A stretch of 19,714 nucleotides of DNA from the NCBI GenBank assembly GCA_021735285.1, contig JAIPHI010000025.1, positions 1 to 19,714 on the forward strand, read 5' to 3'. Below are positions 1 to 8,450 of the stretch, piece by piece (the stretch's first letter is position 1; each line of letters opens with the position of its first letter). This stretch comes from Fidelibacterota bacterium (GTDB lineage: Bacteria > Fidelibacterota > UBA2242 > JAFGTP01). The position numbers and the translations under genes were made by a program. The notes below the pieces were generated by a model, which ran no database searches, was not told the DNA's origin, and saw only the letters and a list, made by a program, of their open reading frames with translations.

Positions 1-60
1 TATGTTGTCTTATAAAATGATAGACATAATTTATTACAAATACTAGTTAAATCTATTTTT

Positions 61-117
61 CCCTTCAGCCTATTGAAGGCTTCAGGAAAACCCACAACTA
101 AGGATAGTTATGCTACA
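61..117 (+). repeat. Two-hairpin intergenic repeat, copy A
   Basis: The first hairpin can form as AGCCT-ATTGA-AGGCT (67-81) or as CCTTCA-GCCTAT-TGAAGG (62-79). The second is CACAACT-AAGGAT-AGTTATG (93-112) with one C/A mismatch, followed by GCTACA (112-117). The same layout recurs in the same orientation near 5278 and 8281. It resembles REP-type dispersed intergenic palindromes, but no transposase that would mobilise it is visible in this window. Confidence 0.7.
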
Positions 118-293
118 TCAGACAAAACTTTTGCAAATCGCTATAAACCAGGAAATATATATGGAATAAATAATTCTACTGCAATTTTGGTATCCTGAGG
201 ATAATTTGACCAGAACTAATATTAACATTTCTTCCTTGTTGATTATCCAAATTTCATTATTTTATCAAAAATCTGATTTCATAATTAAGTTCC

Positions 294-310
294 TTGCAAT
301 ATACATGCAA
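294..310. promoter_or_regulatory. Possible operator: TTGCA-N7-TGCAA
   Basis: A 17-bp imperfect palindrome sits 68 nt upstream of the rhamnosidase start codon. Its position and dyad symmetry would suit a transcription-factor site for the GH106-CE15 pair. It does not match the palindrome found ahead of the lacI-type gene, so I cannot assign a regulator. In DNA this AT-rich a five-base dyad can arise by chance. Confidence 0.2.
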
Positions 311-377
311 ATGTTTCATTACCGGATTTAAGACTTACTTAGTTCATTATAATTATTAAAAACGAAAGCAAGAAACA

Positions 378-3300
378 ATGCCTAATCAAAACAAATTAGA
401 ATCAAGATCATTGTGTACTAGTATTTTCTCGTTTACAATTATACTTACCATAATATTTTCAGGCCTTGTATATGCAGAGCAGACAGAAATTGAGCTGGAG
501 CAGGGTTTTAAAAAACCTCCTAAGGCTGCCCAACCAAGAACCTGGTGGCACTGGACTGGTGGTAATGTTACTCTGAAGGGTATAACCAAAGACCTTGAAT
601 GGATGAAACACGTTGGAATTGCTGGTTTTCAGCTGGCAGATGTCAATTTTGGTACAGGGCAAACAATTGAAGATAAAATCATGTTTGGCTCTTCGGAGTG
701 GTTGAAAACAGTAAAACATGCTGCTGAAGAGGCGGCAAGGCTAGATCTGGAAATGGCTATTTTTAGTTCACCTGGCTGGAGCCTGGCAGGCGGCCCCTGG
801 GTTAAGCCCAGGCAAGCCATGAAAAAATTAGTTTGGAGTGAACATAAAATTGAAGGTCCTCAATTCTTTTCAGACCAACTGCCTCATCCTCCTACTGTCA
901 ACGGTCCAATTAGGAATATGACCCATGACGGTAATGACACTCCCTACTATAAAGATCAGGCTGTGATTGCCTATCCGACTCCTTTTGCTGAACTACAGCA
1001 AAAGGAAATGAAACCGAGCATCACAGTTAATGGGCAGGTAATATCAGGAAAGGAACTTATAGATAAAGACTTGAATAGCTCCCTCACACTTCCAGTAAAT
1101 AGTGATAGCAATCAAATTATTATTGATTTCAGCTATTCTAAACCAGTTGCCATACGAGCAATTACGATCGCCTCTCGAGCCGGTATTCCTTTTGGAAAAA
1201 TATTGGTGAGTAATGATAAGAAGCACTTTAAAACTGTCCAAACTCTTCCCGGTCCCCAATTATATAGAGAGGGAAAAGTCCGAACTTTTTCATTTCCTGT
1301 AGAAAAAGCCAGGCATTTTCGATTGGAAATTACAAGAAAACCCTACACTCCAGCCCAGGTCATTCATCAACCACATCCTAAGGCTCTCGAAGATTCAATC
1401 ACTCTATCAGAAGCAAGGCTGCATCAAGGAGCACGGATTCATCGCTGGGAAGCAAAAGCCGGTTTTAGTTTTTTATTTGATTATTCCTCAGTAGCAACTC
1501 CTCAATTTTCATCAACTGCCTGTATTGATCCTGATAGGATAATCGATATTACAGACAAAATGGATCCACAGGGAAATCTTGATTGGCAAGTTCCGGAAGG
1601 TGATTGGACCATTCTGCGCCTTGGATATTCTTTAACAGGAGCTAAGAATAAACCTCCGGTACCTACTGGCCTGGGTTATGAAGTAGATAAACTAAGTGCA
1701 AAACATGTTAAAAATTATTTGGAAGGCTATCTGGATCCAATTAAGGATAAATTAGGTTCATTATATGGGGAACGGCTCCAGTATCTACTATTAGATAGCT
1801 GGGAAGCAGGTATGCAGAACTGGACGGATAATATGCCGCAAGAATTTAAGCAGCGCCGAGTCTATGATCTGGTAGATTTTTTACCTGTTTTAACTGGCAG
1901 GGTTGTTAAGAATGCGGAGGTTAGTGATCGCTTTCTTTGGGATTTTCGTCGAACTCTGGCAGATATGTTTGCCCAGAATTTTTATGGCACTGTAACTGAA
2001 TATCTGCACAAAAATGGGCTTAAAACTTATAGTGAAGCTTCGGGTGTTTCATTGGAAATACTTGAAGATGCATTATTATGTAAAAAACAGGTTGATATTC
2101 CCATGGGTGAATTCTGGGTTAGGGATCTACATCCTTCATCTATGTATAGAGTAGATGTCCGGGGAGCAGCATCAGCAGCCCACATTTATGGTAAAAAATA
2201 TGTAGCTGCAGAGTCTTTTACTGGTGGCGGATACGAAGCGCCTGCAACTTTACAAAAGATTAGTGATTTCTGGTTTACACAAGGAGTAAACAGGATTGTA
2301 TTTCATACTTCCACACATCAACCTCTGGATATAAAACCCGGAAATGCTATGGTGGGAACCCATATCCATCGTAACATAACATGGGCAGATCAGGCGCAAC
2401 CGTTTATGACCTATCTTGCCAGGAATTCATTTATGTTACAGCAAGGAAAATTTGTAGCAGATATTGCCTATCTATTAGACGAAGGAGCGCCTTCTACAAT
2501 GCCTTTTTGGGGTAATGGTTTAAAGCCTGAGCGTTCGGCAGGCTATGATTATGATTATATTAATACAGATGTGCTTTTAAACAGGATGGCGGTAGATGAA
2601 AATGATAAACTTGTACTCCCGGATGGAATGAGTTACGAACTTCTTGTTTTACCAGGAACGTCTAAGATGTCCTTAGATGTCCTTCAAAAAATTCGCGAAC
2701 TGGTAAAAGCTGGAGCTACAGTCATAGGCCCTAAACCAGAATCCTCGCCCGGACTCAAAAATTATCCCGAATCTGATAGAAAAATGCAAAGGATTACTAC
2801 AGAAATATGGGGAGATTTAGACGGAACCAATAGAACAATTCGCTATGTTGGTAATGGCATGGTCGTATGGGGAGAATCTTTAGTTGAAATTCTGCAAAGG
2901 CTAGGAGTTGAAAAGGATGTGAAATATAGTGAGGGCTTAAAAACAGACATCTCCTGGATCCACAGAAAAATGAATAATACCGATTTTTACTTTATATCAA
3001 ATCAGTCGGATGTTGCTCAAAATTTGGATTTTAGTTTCAGGATCCAGGGCAAAGAGGCCGAACTTTGGCATGCAGATAAAGGTCATATCAAAAATGCCAG
3101 TTATCAGATCACGAATAATCGCACTGTAGTCCCCATTTATCTTGAGCCTGATGAATCGGTTTATGTGGTATTTCGAAATAAAGCAGAAAAAATTTCCAGA
3201 AAAATAGATGAACCTGAAAAGTCAAAAATACTAGATATAAAAAGCCCCTGGCAAGTACATTTCCCGGAAGGTTGGGGAGCACCTAAAAAAATCAAACTCC

Positions 3301-3728
3301 CAGCCCTTATTTCATGGACTGAGCATCAAAATTCAGGAGTCAAATATTTCTCAGGCACTGCCGAATATACAAATTCATTCAATATTCAAAAAAAATATAC
3401 GCAAGAAAATAGTTCTCTATGGCTTGATCTAGGACAGGTTAGAGATATTGCTGAAGTCTTTTTAAACGGAATAAAAATATCAACACTCTGGAAACAACCC
3501 TTTCAAACTGATATTAGTAACTTTGTAAAACCTGGCCAAAACCGGCTTCTGATCAAAGTTACTAATCAATGGAATAATCGCCTGGCCGGTGATCAATTAT
3601 TACCTGAGAAAAAGAGAGTACTGGAGGGGTTCACTCCTAAATTTATGGGAGAATGGAAAGCAAAAGAATCAGGTCTTCTCGGGCCCGTAAAGATAATATC
3701 TATAAACGATAATAAAATAGGGAAATAA
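378..3728 (+). CDS. Exported GH106-family alpha-L-rhamnosidase
   Basis: This 1116-residue protein starts with a signal peptide: a basic/polar N-terminus, a hydrophobic core at residues 17-31, and likely cleavage after VYA33. The N-terminal catalytic part carries family-typical strings such as PRTWWHWTGG (53-62), LEWMKHVGIAGFQ (73-85) and SSPGWSLAGGPWV (130-142). DSWEAGMQNW includes Glu476, and PMGEFW includes Glu578. Their spacing of 102 residues is close to what I recall for the acid/base pair of Bacteroides BT_0986, so they are my catalytic candidates. A C-terminal GH2-like beta-sandwich lies at about 990-1105. GH106 enzymes hydrolyse terminal alpha-L-rhamnosyl links, for example in pectin rhamnogalacturonans. 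The protein is probably periplasmic or surface-associated. It is followed 2 nt later by the CE15 gene, so the two are cotranscribed. The family assignment is firm; the exact substrate is unknown. Confidence 0.9.
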   Translation: MPNQNKLESRSLCTSIFSFTIILTIIFSGLVYAEQTEIELEQGFKKPPKAAQPRTWWHWTGGNVTLKGITKDLEWMKHVGIAGFQLADVNFGTGQTIEDKIMFGSSEWLKTVKHAAEEAARLDLEMAIFSSPGWSLAGGPWVKPRQAMKKLVWSEHKIEGPQFFSDQLPHPPTVNGPIRNMTHDGNDTPYYKDQAVIAYPTPFAELQQKEMKPSITVNGQVISGKELIDKDLNSSLTLPVNSDSNQIIIDFSYSKPVAIRAITIASRAGIPFGKILVSNDKKHFKTVQTLPGPQLYREGKVRTFSFPVEKARHFRLEITRKPYTPAQVIHQPHPKALEDSITLSEARLHQGARIHRWEAKAGFSFLFDYSSVATPQFSSTACIDPDRIIDITDKMDPQGNLDWQVPEGDWTILRLGYSLTGAKNKPPVPTGLGYEVDKLSAKHVKNYLEGYLDPIKDKLGSLYGERLQYLLLDSWEAGMQNWTDNMPQEFKQRRVYDLVDFLPVLTGRVVKNAEVSDRFLWDFRRTLADMFAQNFYGTVTEYLHKNGLKTYSEASGVSLEILEDALLCKKQVDIPMGEFWVRDLHPSSMYRVDVRGAASAAHIYGKKYVAAESFTGGGYEAPATLQKISDFWFTQGVNRIVFHTSTHQPLDIKPGNAMVGTHIHRNITWADQAQPFMTYLARNSFMLQQGKFVADIAYLLDEGAPSTMPFWGNGLKPERSAGYDYDYINTDVLLNRMAVDENDKLVLPDGMSYELLVLPGTSKMSLDVLQKIRELVKAGATVIGPKPESSPGLKNYPESDRKMQRITTEIWGDLDGTNRTIRYVGNGMVVWGESLVEILQRLGVEKDVKYSEGLKTDISWIHRKMNNTDFYFISNQSDVAQNLDFSFRIQGKEAELWHADKGHIKNASYQITNNRTVVPIYLEPDESVYVVFRNKAEKISRKIDEPEKSKILDIKSPWQVHFPEGWGAPKKIKLPALISWTEHQNSGVKYFSGTAEYTNSFNIQKKYTQENSSLWLDLGQVRDIAEVFLNGIKISTLWKQPFQTDISNFVKPGQNRLLIKVTNQWNNRLAGDQLLPEKKRVLEGFTPKFMGEWKAKESGLLGPVKIISINDNKIGK

Positions 3729-3730
3729 TT

Positions 3731-5029
3731 ATGAATAGAAGATCAAAAATCACACTCCTATTAATCGGATTAATAGGCCTCGGATCGGTCTCAATAACAT
3801 TTGCTCAAGCACCGGATACAGTTGCCGGGATACCTGTCAATTATGATGAATCAAAAGTAGAAGATTATGAGCTGCCCCCTATTTTGCAATTAGAAAATGG
3901 TGAAAAAGTCACTGATCAAGAGAGATGGAGTAACCAAAGACGGTCTGAAATATTAGAATATTTTCGTAAATACCAATACGGTCGAATCCCAGTAGAAAAT
4001 GCAGATATTCAATTTGATGTCTTTGATAAAGGTAGTTCAGCCTTTAAGGGAGAGGCTACCCGAAAACAAGTTAATATATCCTTTATGAAAAATACAACCG
4101 GCCCTAACATGGATGTGCTAATCTATCTACCCTCAAAAGCAAGCAAACCTGTTCCCATATTGTTAATGATAAATTTCACCGCCAATTCAAGTATGGTCAA
4201 TGACCCTGGAGTAAAAAGAGGAATGATCTGGAATCGAGAACATCAAAAAGTGCCTGCTCCCGAAAAATCAATATTTGGGAGCTTTGATGTAATGCAATTT
4301 CTCAAACAAGGAATTGGTATTGCTATGGTTTATTACGGTGATATTGAACCGGATTTTGATGGTGGAATACAGTATGGAGTTCGCAGTCTTTTTATGGAAC
4401 CTGACCAAGAGAAGCCGGCTCCGGATGAATGGGGAGCCATCTCTGCCTGGACTTTTGGATTGAGTCGTATAATGGATTACCTGGAGACCGATAAAGATGT
4501 GGATGGGGACCAAGTTGCTTTATTTGGAGTTTCCAGATTGGGTAAAACTGTTTTATGGGCCGGAGCACGCGATCCCCGTTTTGCAATGGTGATAGCAAGT
4601 TGCTCCGGAGAAGGAGGAGCAGCTCTCAGCCGCCGTAATTTCGGAGAAACAATAGCCCATTTGACCGCTCCTTCAAGATATGATTACCAATTTTGCGCAA
4701 ATTATCAAAAATTTGCAAAAAATCCTGACAACCTTCCCATGGATTCACATATGTTGTTAGCTTTGATGGCGCCCCGTCCCCTATTACTACAAACTGGCAG
4801 TAAAGATTTGTGGTCAGATCCCAAAGGAGAATTTCTTGCAGCTATTGCGGCAGAACCTGCATATCACCTTTTTGGAAAAAAGGGTCTTAAAACAAATCAG
4901 ATGCCAGCACCCGGAGAGAAAATTTACAATACAATTGGCTATTTTATGCATGAAGGCGGTCACGGGACAAAACCCTCAGATTATCCCCTGATTATTGACT
5001 TTATACAGCAACATTTTGATCTGGAATAG
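3731..5029 (+). CDS. Exported CE15-type glucuronoyl esterase
   Basis: This 432-residue alpha/beta hydrolase has a signal peptide (hydrophobic residues 8-22, likely cleavage after TFA25). The nucleophile elbow is GVSRLGK with Ser268, the CE15 signature (usually GxSRxGK). The catalytic histidine is most likely His411 in EGGHGT, and acid candidates are Glu293 (CSGEGGA) and Asp359 (SKDLWSDP). This layout parallels the Ser/His with two possible acids known from bacterial CE15 enzymes such as OtCE15A. CE15 enzymes cleave esters of (methyl)glucuronic acid, classically those joining xylan to lignin. Next to a rhamnosidase the substrate could instead be a rhamnose- and uronate-rich polymer, which is inference. 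It starts 2 nt after the rhamnosidase stop, so translational coupling is likely. A weak purine-rich stretch precedes the ATG. Confidence 0.86.
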   Translation: MNRRSKITLLLIGLIGLGSVSITFAQAPDTVAGIPVNYDESKVEDYELPPILQLENGEKVTDQERWSNQRRSEILEYFRKYQYGRIPVENADIQFDVFDKGSSAFKGEATRKQVNISFMKNTTGPNMDVLIYLPSKASKPVPILLMINFTANSSMVNDPGVKRGMIWNREHQKVPAPEKSIFGSFDVMQFLKQGIGIAMVYYGDIEPDFDGGIQYGVRSLFMEPDQEKPAPDEWGAISAWTFGLSRIMDYLETDKDVDGDQVALFGVSRLGKTVLWAGARDPRFAMVIASCSGEGGAALSRRNFGETIAHLTAPSRYDYQFCANYQKFAKNPDNLPMDSHMLLALMAPRPLLLQTGSKDLWSDPKGEFLAAIAAEPAYHLFGKKGLKTNQMPAPGEKIYNTIGYFMHEGGHGTKPSDYPLIIDFIQQHFDLE

Positions 5030-5040
5030 GATAGCTATTC
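5024..5040 (+). terminator. Weak hairpin over the CE15 stop codon
   Basis: GAATAG-GATAG-CTATTC forms a 6-bp stem that includes the TAG stop codon, followed by AT-rich sequence without a clean T-run. It could serve as a weak transcription end for the GH106-CE15 pair. The lack of a U-tract keeps confidence low. Confidence 0.25.
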
Positions 5041-5081
5041 TATAATTATCTCTAATAACTGTTAAATATTTTATTTTATAC

Positions 5082-5561
5082 GGCTCTCTAAGATTTATTA
5101 TGATTATGGTTAATGGATATATATTCAAGATTGTAATTATTTAATATAAAATCACTTTTGCTCTATCAGATTTCAAATTGCAATAACTTATTAAAAAATA
5201 CTTCCGGCATCATAATTAAATGCGGCTTGAAAATTTAGGAGTAAAACGGTTAAAAAATATTTTCTTTCCCCTTTTTTCCCTCAGCCCATTGAGGGGCTTC
5301 GGATAAAAATCACAACTAAGGATAGTTGTGCTACAAATGAACTACCCCAAGGCTGAGCCTAGAGGAATTATTAGAATAAAAAAGAATCTGTGATACTCTT
5401 TTAATTAATGAATATTTTTTAATAAATATATTTCGGAGCGCTTATCTTATATCCCGGCCATTCATGTATGTCTTGCTTATTTTATTATCTATTCCAGAAG
5501 ATGCTATCCATTTTTTATTATATTTTTTAAGCTGGGCAATCATAAAGTATCTTAGAGAGCC
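5082..5561. mobile_element. Candidate non-autonomous element bounded by 24-nt inverted repeats
   Basis: The left end (5082-5105) starts GGCTCTCTAAGAT and the right end (5538-5561) finishes ATCTTAGAGAGCC. The two 24-nt arms match as inverted repeats at 21 of 24 positions, with the three mismatches adjacent in the middle (arm positions 14-16). They enclose 432 nt of non-coding AT-rich DNA that includes the two-hairpin repeat copy B. Size and form fit a MITE-like element. There is no convincing target duplication (only AC on both sides) and no transposase. A third related sequence, sharing CTCT-N-TAAGATACTTT, lies at 8129-8144. Confidence 0.4.
5278..5335 (+). repeat. Two-hairpin intergenic repeat, copy B
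   Basis: The first hairpin is CCCTCA-GCCCAT-TGAGGG (5278-5295), with the alternative AGCCC-ATTGAG-GGGCT. The second is a perfect 7-bp stem, CACAACT-AAGGAT-AGTTGTG (5311-5330), followed by GCTACA. Against copy A, a T-A pair in the first stem is replaced by C-G and the C/A mismatch of the second stem becomes a proper C-G pair. Confidence 0.72.
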
Positions 5562-5779
5562 ACATTTTTATCAATAAATCACCGAAATATATAATTTTAA
5601 TATTCATTCTATTTTATAAAACATTGATTTATAAATATATTTAACAAAATAACAACACTACTATAAACATTTAAATCTGTCATTATTTTATATTGCTTAG
5701 TGTGGCTCCCATACATATCGGGATAATTCTAAAAATATATTGATAATTATAAGGGATTTAAATAAAATATATATTCGTT

Positions 5780-5791
5780 AACACTAGTGTT
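5780..5791. promoter_or_regulatory. Candidate LacI-family operator AACACTAGTGTT
   Basis: A perfect 12-bp palindrome lies 38 nt upstream of the lacI-type start codon and directly after TATATTCG, which is one base from the Bacteroidota -7 consensus TAnnTTTG. This placement would suit autoregulation by the LacI-type protein. Perfect 12-mers occur by chance in DNA of this composition and no second exact copy was found upstream of GH106, so the case rests on position only. Confidence 0.35.
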
Positions 5792-5829
5792 TTTCGGATA
5801 CTGGATTAATAAATAATCGAGGAATAGCG

Positions 5830-6876
5830 ATGGCATCCAAAAAAAGAATAACAATTAAAGAAATTGCTAAAAAAGCCAATGTCTCAATCGGTACAGTAGA
5901 TCGTGTTATCCATAATAGAGGTAAAGTTTCCGAGGAAAAAGAAAAATTAATCCGTAAAATAATGAAGGAAGAAAATTATAAACCTAATATATTTGCTCGC
6001 AATCTAAAATTATCCAAAACTTTTGTATTTGGTGCTCTTCTACCTAAACTTTCCCAGGATAGCTATTACTGGGAATTGCCGGAAAAAGGTATTAAGAAAG
6101 CGGCTGAAGAATTAGCTAATAGAAATGTAAAAATTAAATTTTATCACTTTGATAAATCTTCTATTGAGGATTTTAGAAGAGTTTGTAATGAAGTTCAATG
6201 TTCTGAGCTGGATGGTATTTTAATGGCTCCTGTTCTTTTTAAAGAAACTAAAAATTTTCTCGACTCAATTGATAATGATATCCCCTATGTTTTCTTTGAT
6301 TCTACTTTACCTGAAGCAAACAACCTTACTTATATCGGCCAAAATTCCTACGATAGTGGATTTACAGCAGGTCGCTTAATGAGATTATTGTTACGGGATA
6401 AAGAATCAGATATAGCAATCATTAAAATCCTTCCGGAAGATTATCATATTGAAGAGAGAACAAATGGTTTTATCAGTTATTTGCAACCTTTTGGCAACTT
6501 TAATTTTAACGTCTATGGTGTAAATGAAGGCGAAATAGTTGGAAAATATGCCAAAGTCATGGAGCAAGTTTTAAAGGAAAATGATAATTTAAATGGAATT
6601 TTTGTACCCAATGCAAATACCCATTATATTGCCGAATACATTAAAAATAATACTAACAAAAAGGATATAAGAATAATTGGCTACGATCTATTACCAGAGA
6701 ATAAAAAATATCTTAAGGCAAGAGTAATCGATTTTATAATCGACCAATCGCCTAAAGAGCAAGGTCTGCAAGGAGTAATGTCTTTATATAAATATCTTGT
6801 TTTAAAAGAAGATCCCCCCAAAGAGATCATCATGCCCATCAATATTGCCACCAAAGAGAATATGGAATACTATTGA
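5830..6876 (+). CDS. LacI-family transcriptional regulator
   Basis: This 348-residue cytoplasmic DNA-binding regulator has an N-terminal LacI helix-turn-helix at residues 7-30 (ITIKEIAKKANVSIGTVDRV), then the hinge region. The C-terminal effector domain (about 63-340) is of the periplasmic-sugar-binding type. The family normally binds palindromic operators and responds to a sugar or sugar phosphate. The string PKLSQDSYYWELPEKGIKKA resembles Bacteroidota members of the family. A good ribosome site, GAGGAA, lies 5 nt before the ATG. It precedes the aldose epimerase gene by 57 nt, probably in one operon, and follows the GH106-CE15 pair, so it is the obvious regulator of this sugar locus. The actual ligand cannot be read from sequence. 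Confidence 0.9.
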   Translation: MASKKRITIKEIAKKANVSIGTVDRVIHNRGKVSEEKEKLIRKIMKEENYKPNIFARNLKLSKTFVFGALLPKLSQDSYYWELPEKGIKKAAEELANRNVKIKFYHFDKSSIEDFRRVCNEVQCSELDGILMAPVLFKETKNFLDSIDNDIPYVFFDSTLPEANNLTYIGQNSYDSGFTAGRLMRLLLRDKESDIAIIKILPEDYHIEERTNGFISYLQPFGNFNFNVYGVNEGEIVGKYAKVMEQVLKENDNLNGIFVPNANTHYIAEYIKNNTNKKDIRIIGYDLLPENKKYLKARVIDFIIDQSPKEQGLQGVMSLYKYLVLKEDPPKEIIMPINIATKENMEYY

Positions 6877-6933
6877 TCCAACATTAAATGGCACTGCAAT
6901 AAATCATAATATTCACATAATCAAGGAGAAAAA

Positions 6934-7968
6934 ATGCAAATTACTGAAAAGGTGTTCGGTGAAACTCCCGAAGGAGAAACAATTTTTGAATACATTCTAG
7001 AGAATGGCCAATTAAAACTCAAAATCATCAATTATGGTGCTATCCTTGTGGAATTACATACCCCTGATAGAAATGGTAAATTAGAAGATATCATACTTGG
7101 TTTTGACTCTCTGGATGGTTATATCAATGATGATACTTATCAAGGAGCAACGATTGGCCGCTTTGCTAATCGAATTAAAGATGGTTGTTTCAAAATTGAT
7201 GATAAAGAATATAAACTGGCTCAAAATGATGGCGAGAATCATCTGCATGGTGGGATAAAAGCCTTTAACAAAGTCATATGGAAAGCTGAGAAAATTGAAA
7301 AAGAAGATTCTATCGGATTAGAACTCTCATATTTTAGCAAGGACGGGGAAGAAAATTATCCGGGCAATCTGAAATCCACAGTAATTTATTTAATTCAAGA
7401 TAACACCCTGAATATATATTTTAAAGCTTTTACAGACAAGACAACTCCCGTTAATATGAGCCACCATAGTTATTTTAATTTAAACAGTGCTAAAAATGGT
7501 AATATTCTGGATCATAAAATAAAAATCAATGCGAACCAATATCTTCCGGTAAATAAAAATCTTATTCCTACCGGGGCCATCAAATCCGTACAAGACACTG
7601 CAATGGATTTTACAGAATTGACAAGAATTAGAAAACAAATAAAGAATATGTCAGGAGGATATGACCACAATTGGGTTCTTAATAAAAATAATTGTGAGCT
7701 CAGGCTAGCAGCTGAGGTTGTTGCTACTAAAAGTGGCCGCAAGATGGAATTATCTACTACTAAACCAGGGCTCCAATTTTATTCCGGGAATTTTTTAGAT
7801 GGCACAATGACAGGTAAATATAATATTCAATACAATAAACATCAGGGGCTCTGTCTGGAACCTCAATTTTTCCCGGATTCGCCAAATCATCCTGAATTTC
7901 CATTTTCTTTTCTTAGACCCAATGAAATTTATGAGCACAGCATTAGATATAGATTTTCAACTATCTAG
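6934..7968 (+). CDS. galM: Aldose 1-epimerase (mutarotase)
   Basis: This 344-residue enzyme interconverts the alpha and beta anomers of free aldoses before phosphorylation. Family landmarks are GRFANRI (75-81, Arg80), NHLHGG (102-107), SHHSYFNL (176-183, active-site histidine), GGYDHNWVL and the C-terminal LCLEPQFFPDSPNHP. Glu309 of that last string matches the catalytic base position of E. coli GalM. The length fits the family. No signal peptide is seen, so it acts in the cytoplasm. An AAGGAG ribosome site lies 6 nt upstream. Its position right behind the lacI-type gene suggests it handles the monosaccharide released by the upstream enzymes. The galM symbol reflects the family; specificity for galactose is not shown. 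Confidence 0.92.
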   Translation: MQITEKVFGETPEGETIFEYILENGQLKLKIINYGAILVELHTPDRNGKLEDIILGFDSLDGYINDDTYQGATIGRFANRIKDGCFKIDDKEYKLAQNDGENHLHGGIKAFNKVIWKAEKIEKEDSIGLELSYFSKDGEENYPGNLKSTVIYLIQDNTLNIYFKAFTDKTTPVNMSHHSYFNLNSAKNGNILDHKIKINANQYLPVNKNLIPTGAIKSVQDTAMDFTELTRIRKQIKNMSGGYDHNWVLNKNNCELRLAAEVVATKSGRKMELSTTKPGLQFYSGNFLDGTMTGKYNIQYNKHQGLCLEPQFFPDSPNHPEFPFSFLRPNEIYEHSIRYRFSTI

Positions 7969-8105
7969 GTCTTGGATGCTAACTCTTAAATTGCGGCGTC
8001 CTTGTTTTATGTTCTGCTAATTACTGAGCGTTTTTAGTTTTAGGTATTGCTTGCATTCTATTGTTACAACTAATATTTCAAACTCAGCAGGAAACTATAA
8101 TAAAC

Positions 8106-8146
8106 AGTATCTTAAAAAATATTAAAACCTCTATAAGATACTTTTT
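8106..8146 (+). terminator. Inverted repeat AGTATCTTA/TAAGATACT followed by T-run
   Basis: A perfect 9-bp stem (8106-8114 with 8134-8142) has a 19-nt loop and is followed by TTTT. It may end transcription from galM, about 140 nt upstream, although the stem is AT-rich and the loop long. The right arm with its flank (8129-8144) closely resembles the right arm of the 5082-5561 element, so it may instead be a transposon-end remnant. Confidence 0.35.
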
Positions 8147-8280
8147 AATACGAGGTTCTATTGTTACTTTTGTATCAAGATAAAAGTAAAACGAATAGAC
8201 AAAAACGGAAGATGCTTACAACAAATTTAATTGATTTTTGGAAATATATGATTTTAGATTTGCGGTCTGGTTTTTCTGTA

Positions 8281-8339
8281 TATTATTTCGGGCATTGAGC
8301 CCTCAATAATATAACACAACCACAGTTGGTTATGCTACA
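8281..8339 (+). repeat. Two-hairpin intergenic repeat, copy C
   Basis: The first hairpin is compound: an outer stem TATTATT/AATAATA (8281-8287 with 8305-8311), a tc/tc internal loop, then GGGC-ATTGA-GCCC (8290-8302). The second is CACAACCA-CAGT-TGGTTATG (8315-8334) with one mismatch, followed by GCTACA. The ATTGA loop and GCTACA tail match copies A and B. The first stem has swapped strands (GGGC/GCCC instead of GCCC/GGGC) and a T-A pair in the second stem has become C-G. Confidence 0.7.
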
Positions 8340-8443
8340 CACTTGCTCAATAATATTACCAGACAAAAAATAATATCTATTTGAACCTGCCTCTTTTTAA
8401 ATTTATGATCGTTTCTTAACTTTTAATGAAATGTATAAATAGA

Positions 8444-8450
8444 GAGGTGA
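8444..8450 (+). promoter_or_regulatory. Ribosome binding site deciding the macrodomain start
   Basis: GAGGTGA ends 2 nt before the ATG at 8453, with GAGG spaced 5 nt from it. The earlier in-frame ATG at 8426 has no such site and would add nine residues not typical of the family. Confidence 0.75.

Larger units (their letters stand above)
1..377. other. Non-coding AT-rich leader region upstream of the rhamnosidase gene
   Basis: I see no credible coding region here. The stretch contains one copy of the two-hairpin repeat (61-117, listed separately), a 13-bp hairpin TATCC-TGA-GGATA at 191-203, and an inverted repeat TTGCA-N7-TGCAA at 294-310. The last two lie upstream of the rhamnosidase start and could be regulatory, but nothing in the window confirms this. 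No strong Shine-Dalgarno site precedes the ATG at 378; the upstream bases are purine-rich (cgaaagcaagaaaca) only. Confidence 0.6.
5030..5829. other. 800-nt non-coding region between the esterase and lacI-type genes
   Basis: No coding region is supported on either strand. The stretch holds a candidate MITE-like element (5082-5561) that encloses repeat copy B. A further small palindrome AGGCT-G-AGCCT lies at 5350-5360. The right part (5562-5829) is very AT-rich and ends with a perfect 12-bp palindrome and a ribosome binding site for the regulator gene. Confidence 0.6.

Noticed and set aside
191..203. Hairpin TATCC-TGA-GGATA as operator or terminator
   Set aside because: A 5-bp stem with no T-run and no second copy is expected by chance in this DNA.
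413..423. ACTAGT cores near 43 and 417 as further copies of the 5780-5791 palindrome
   Set aside because: Only the six central bases are shared, and several ACTAGT sites are expected by chance in 20 kb of this composition.
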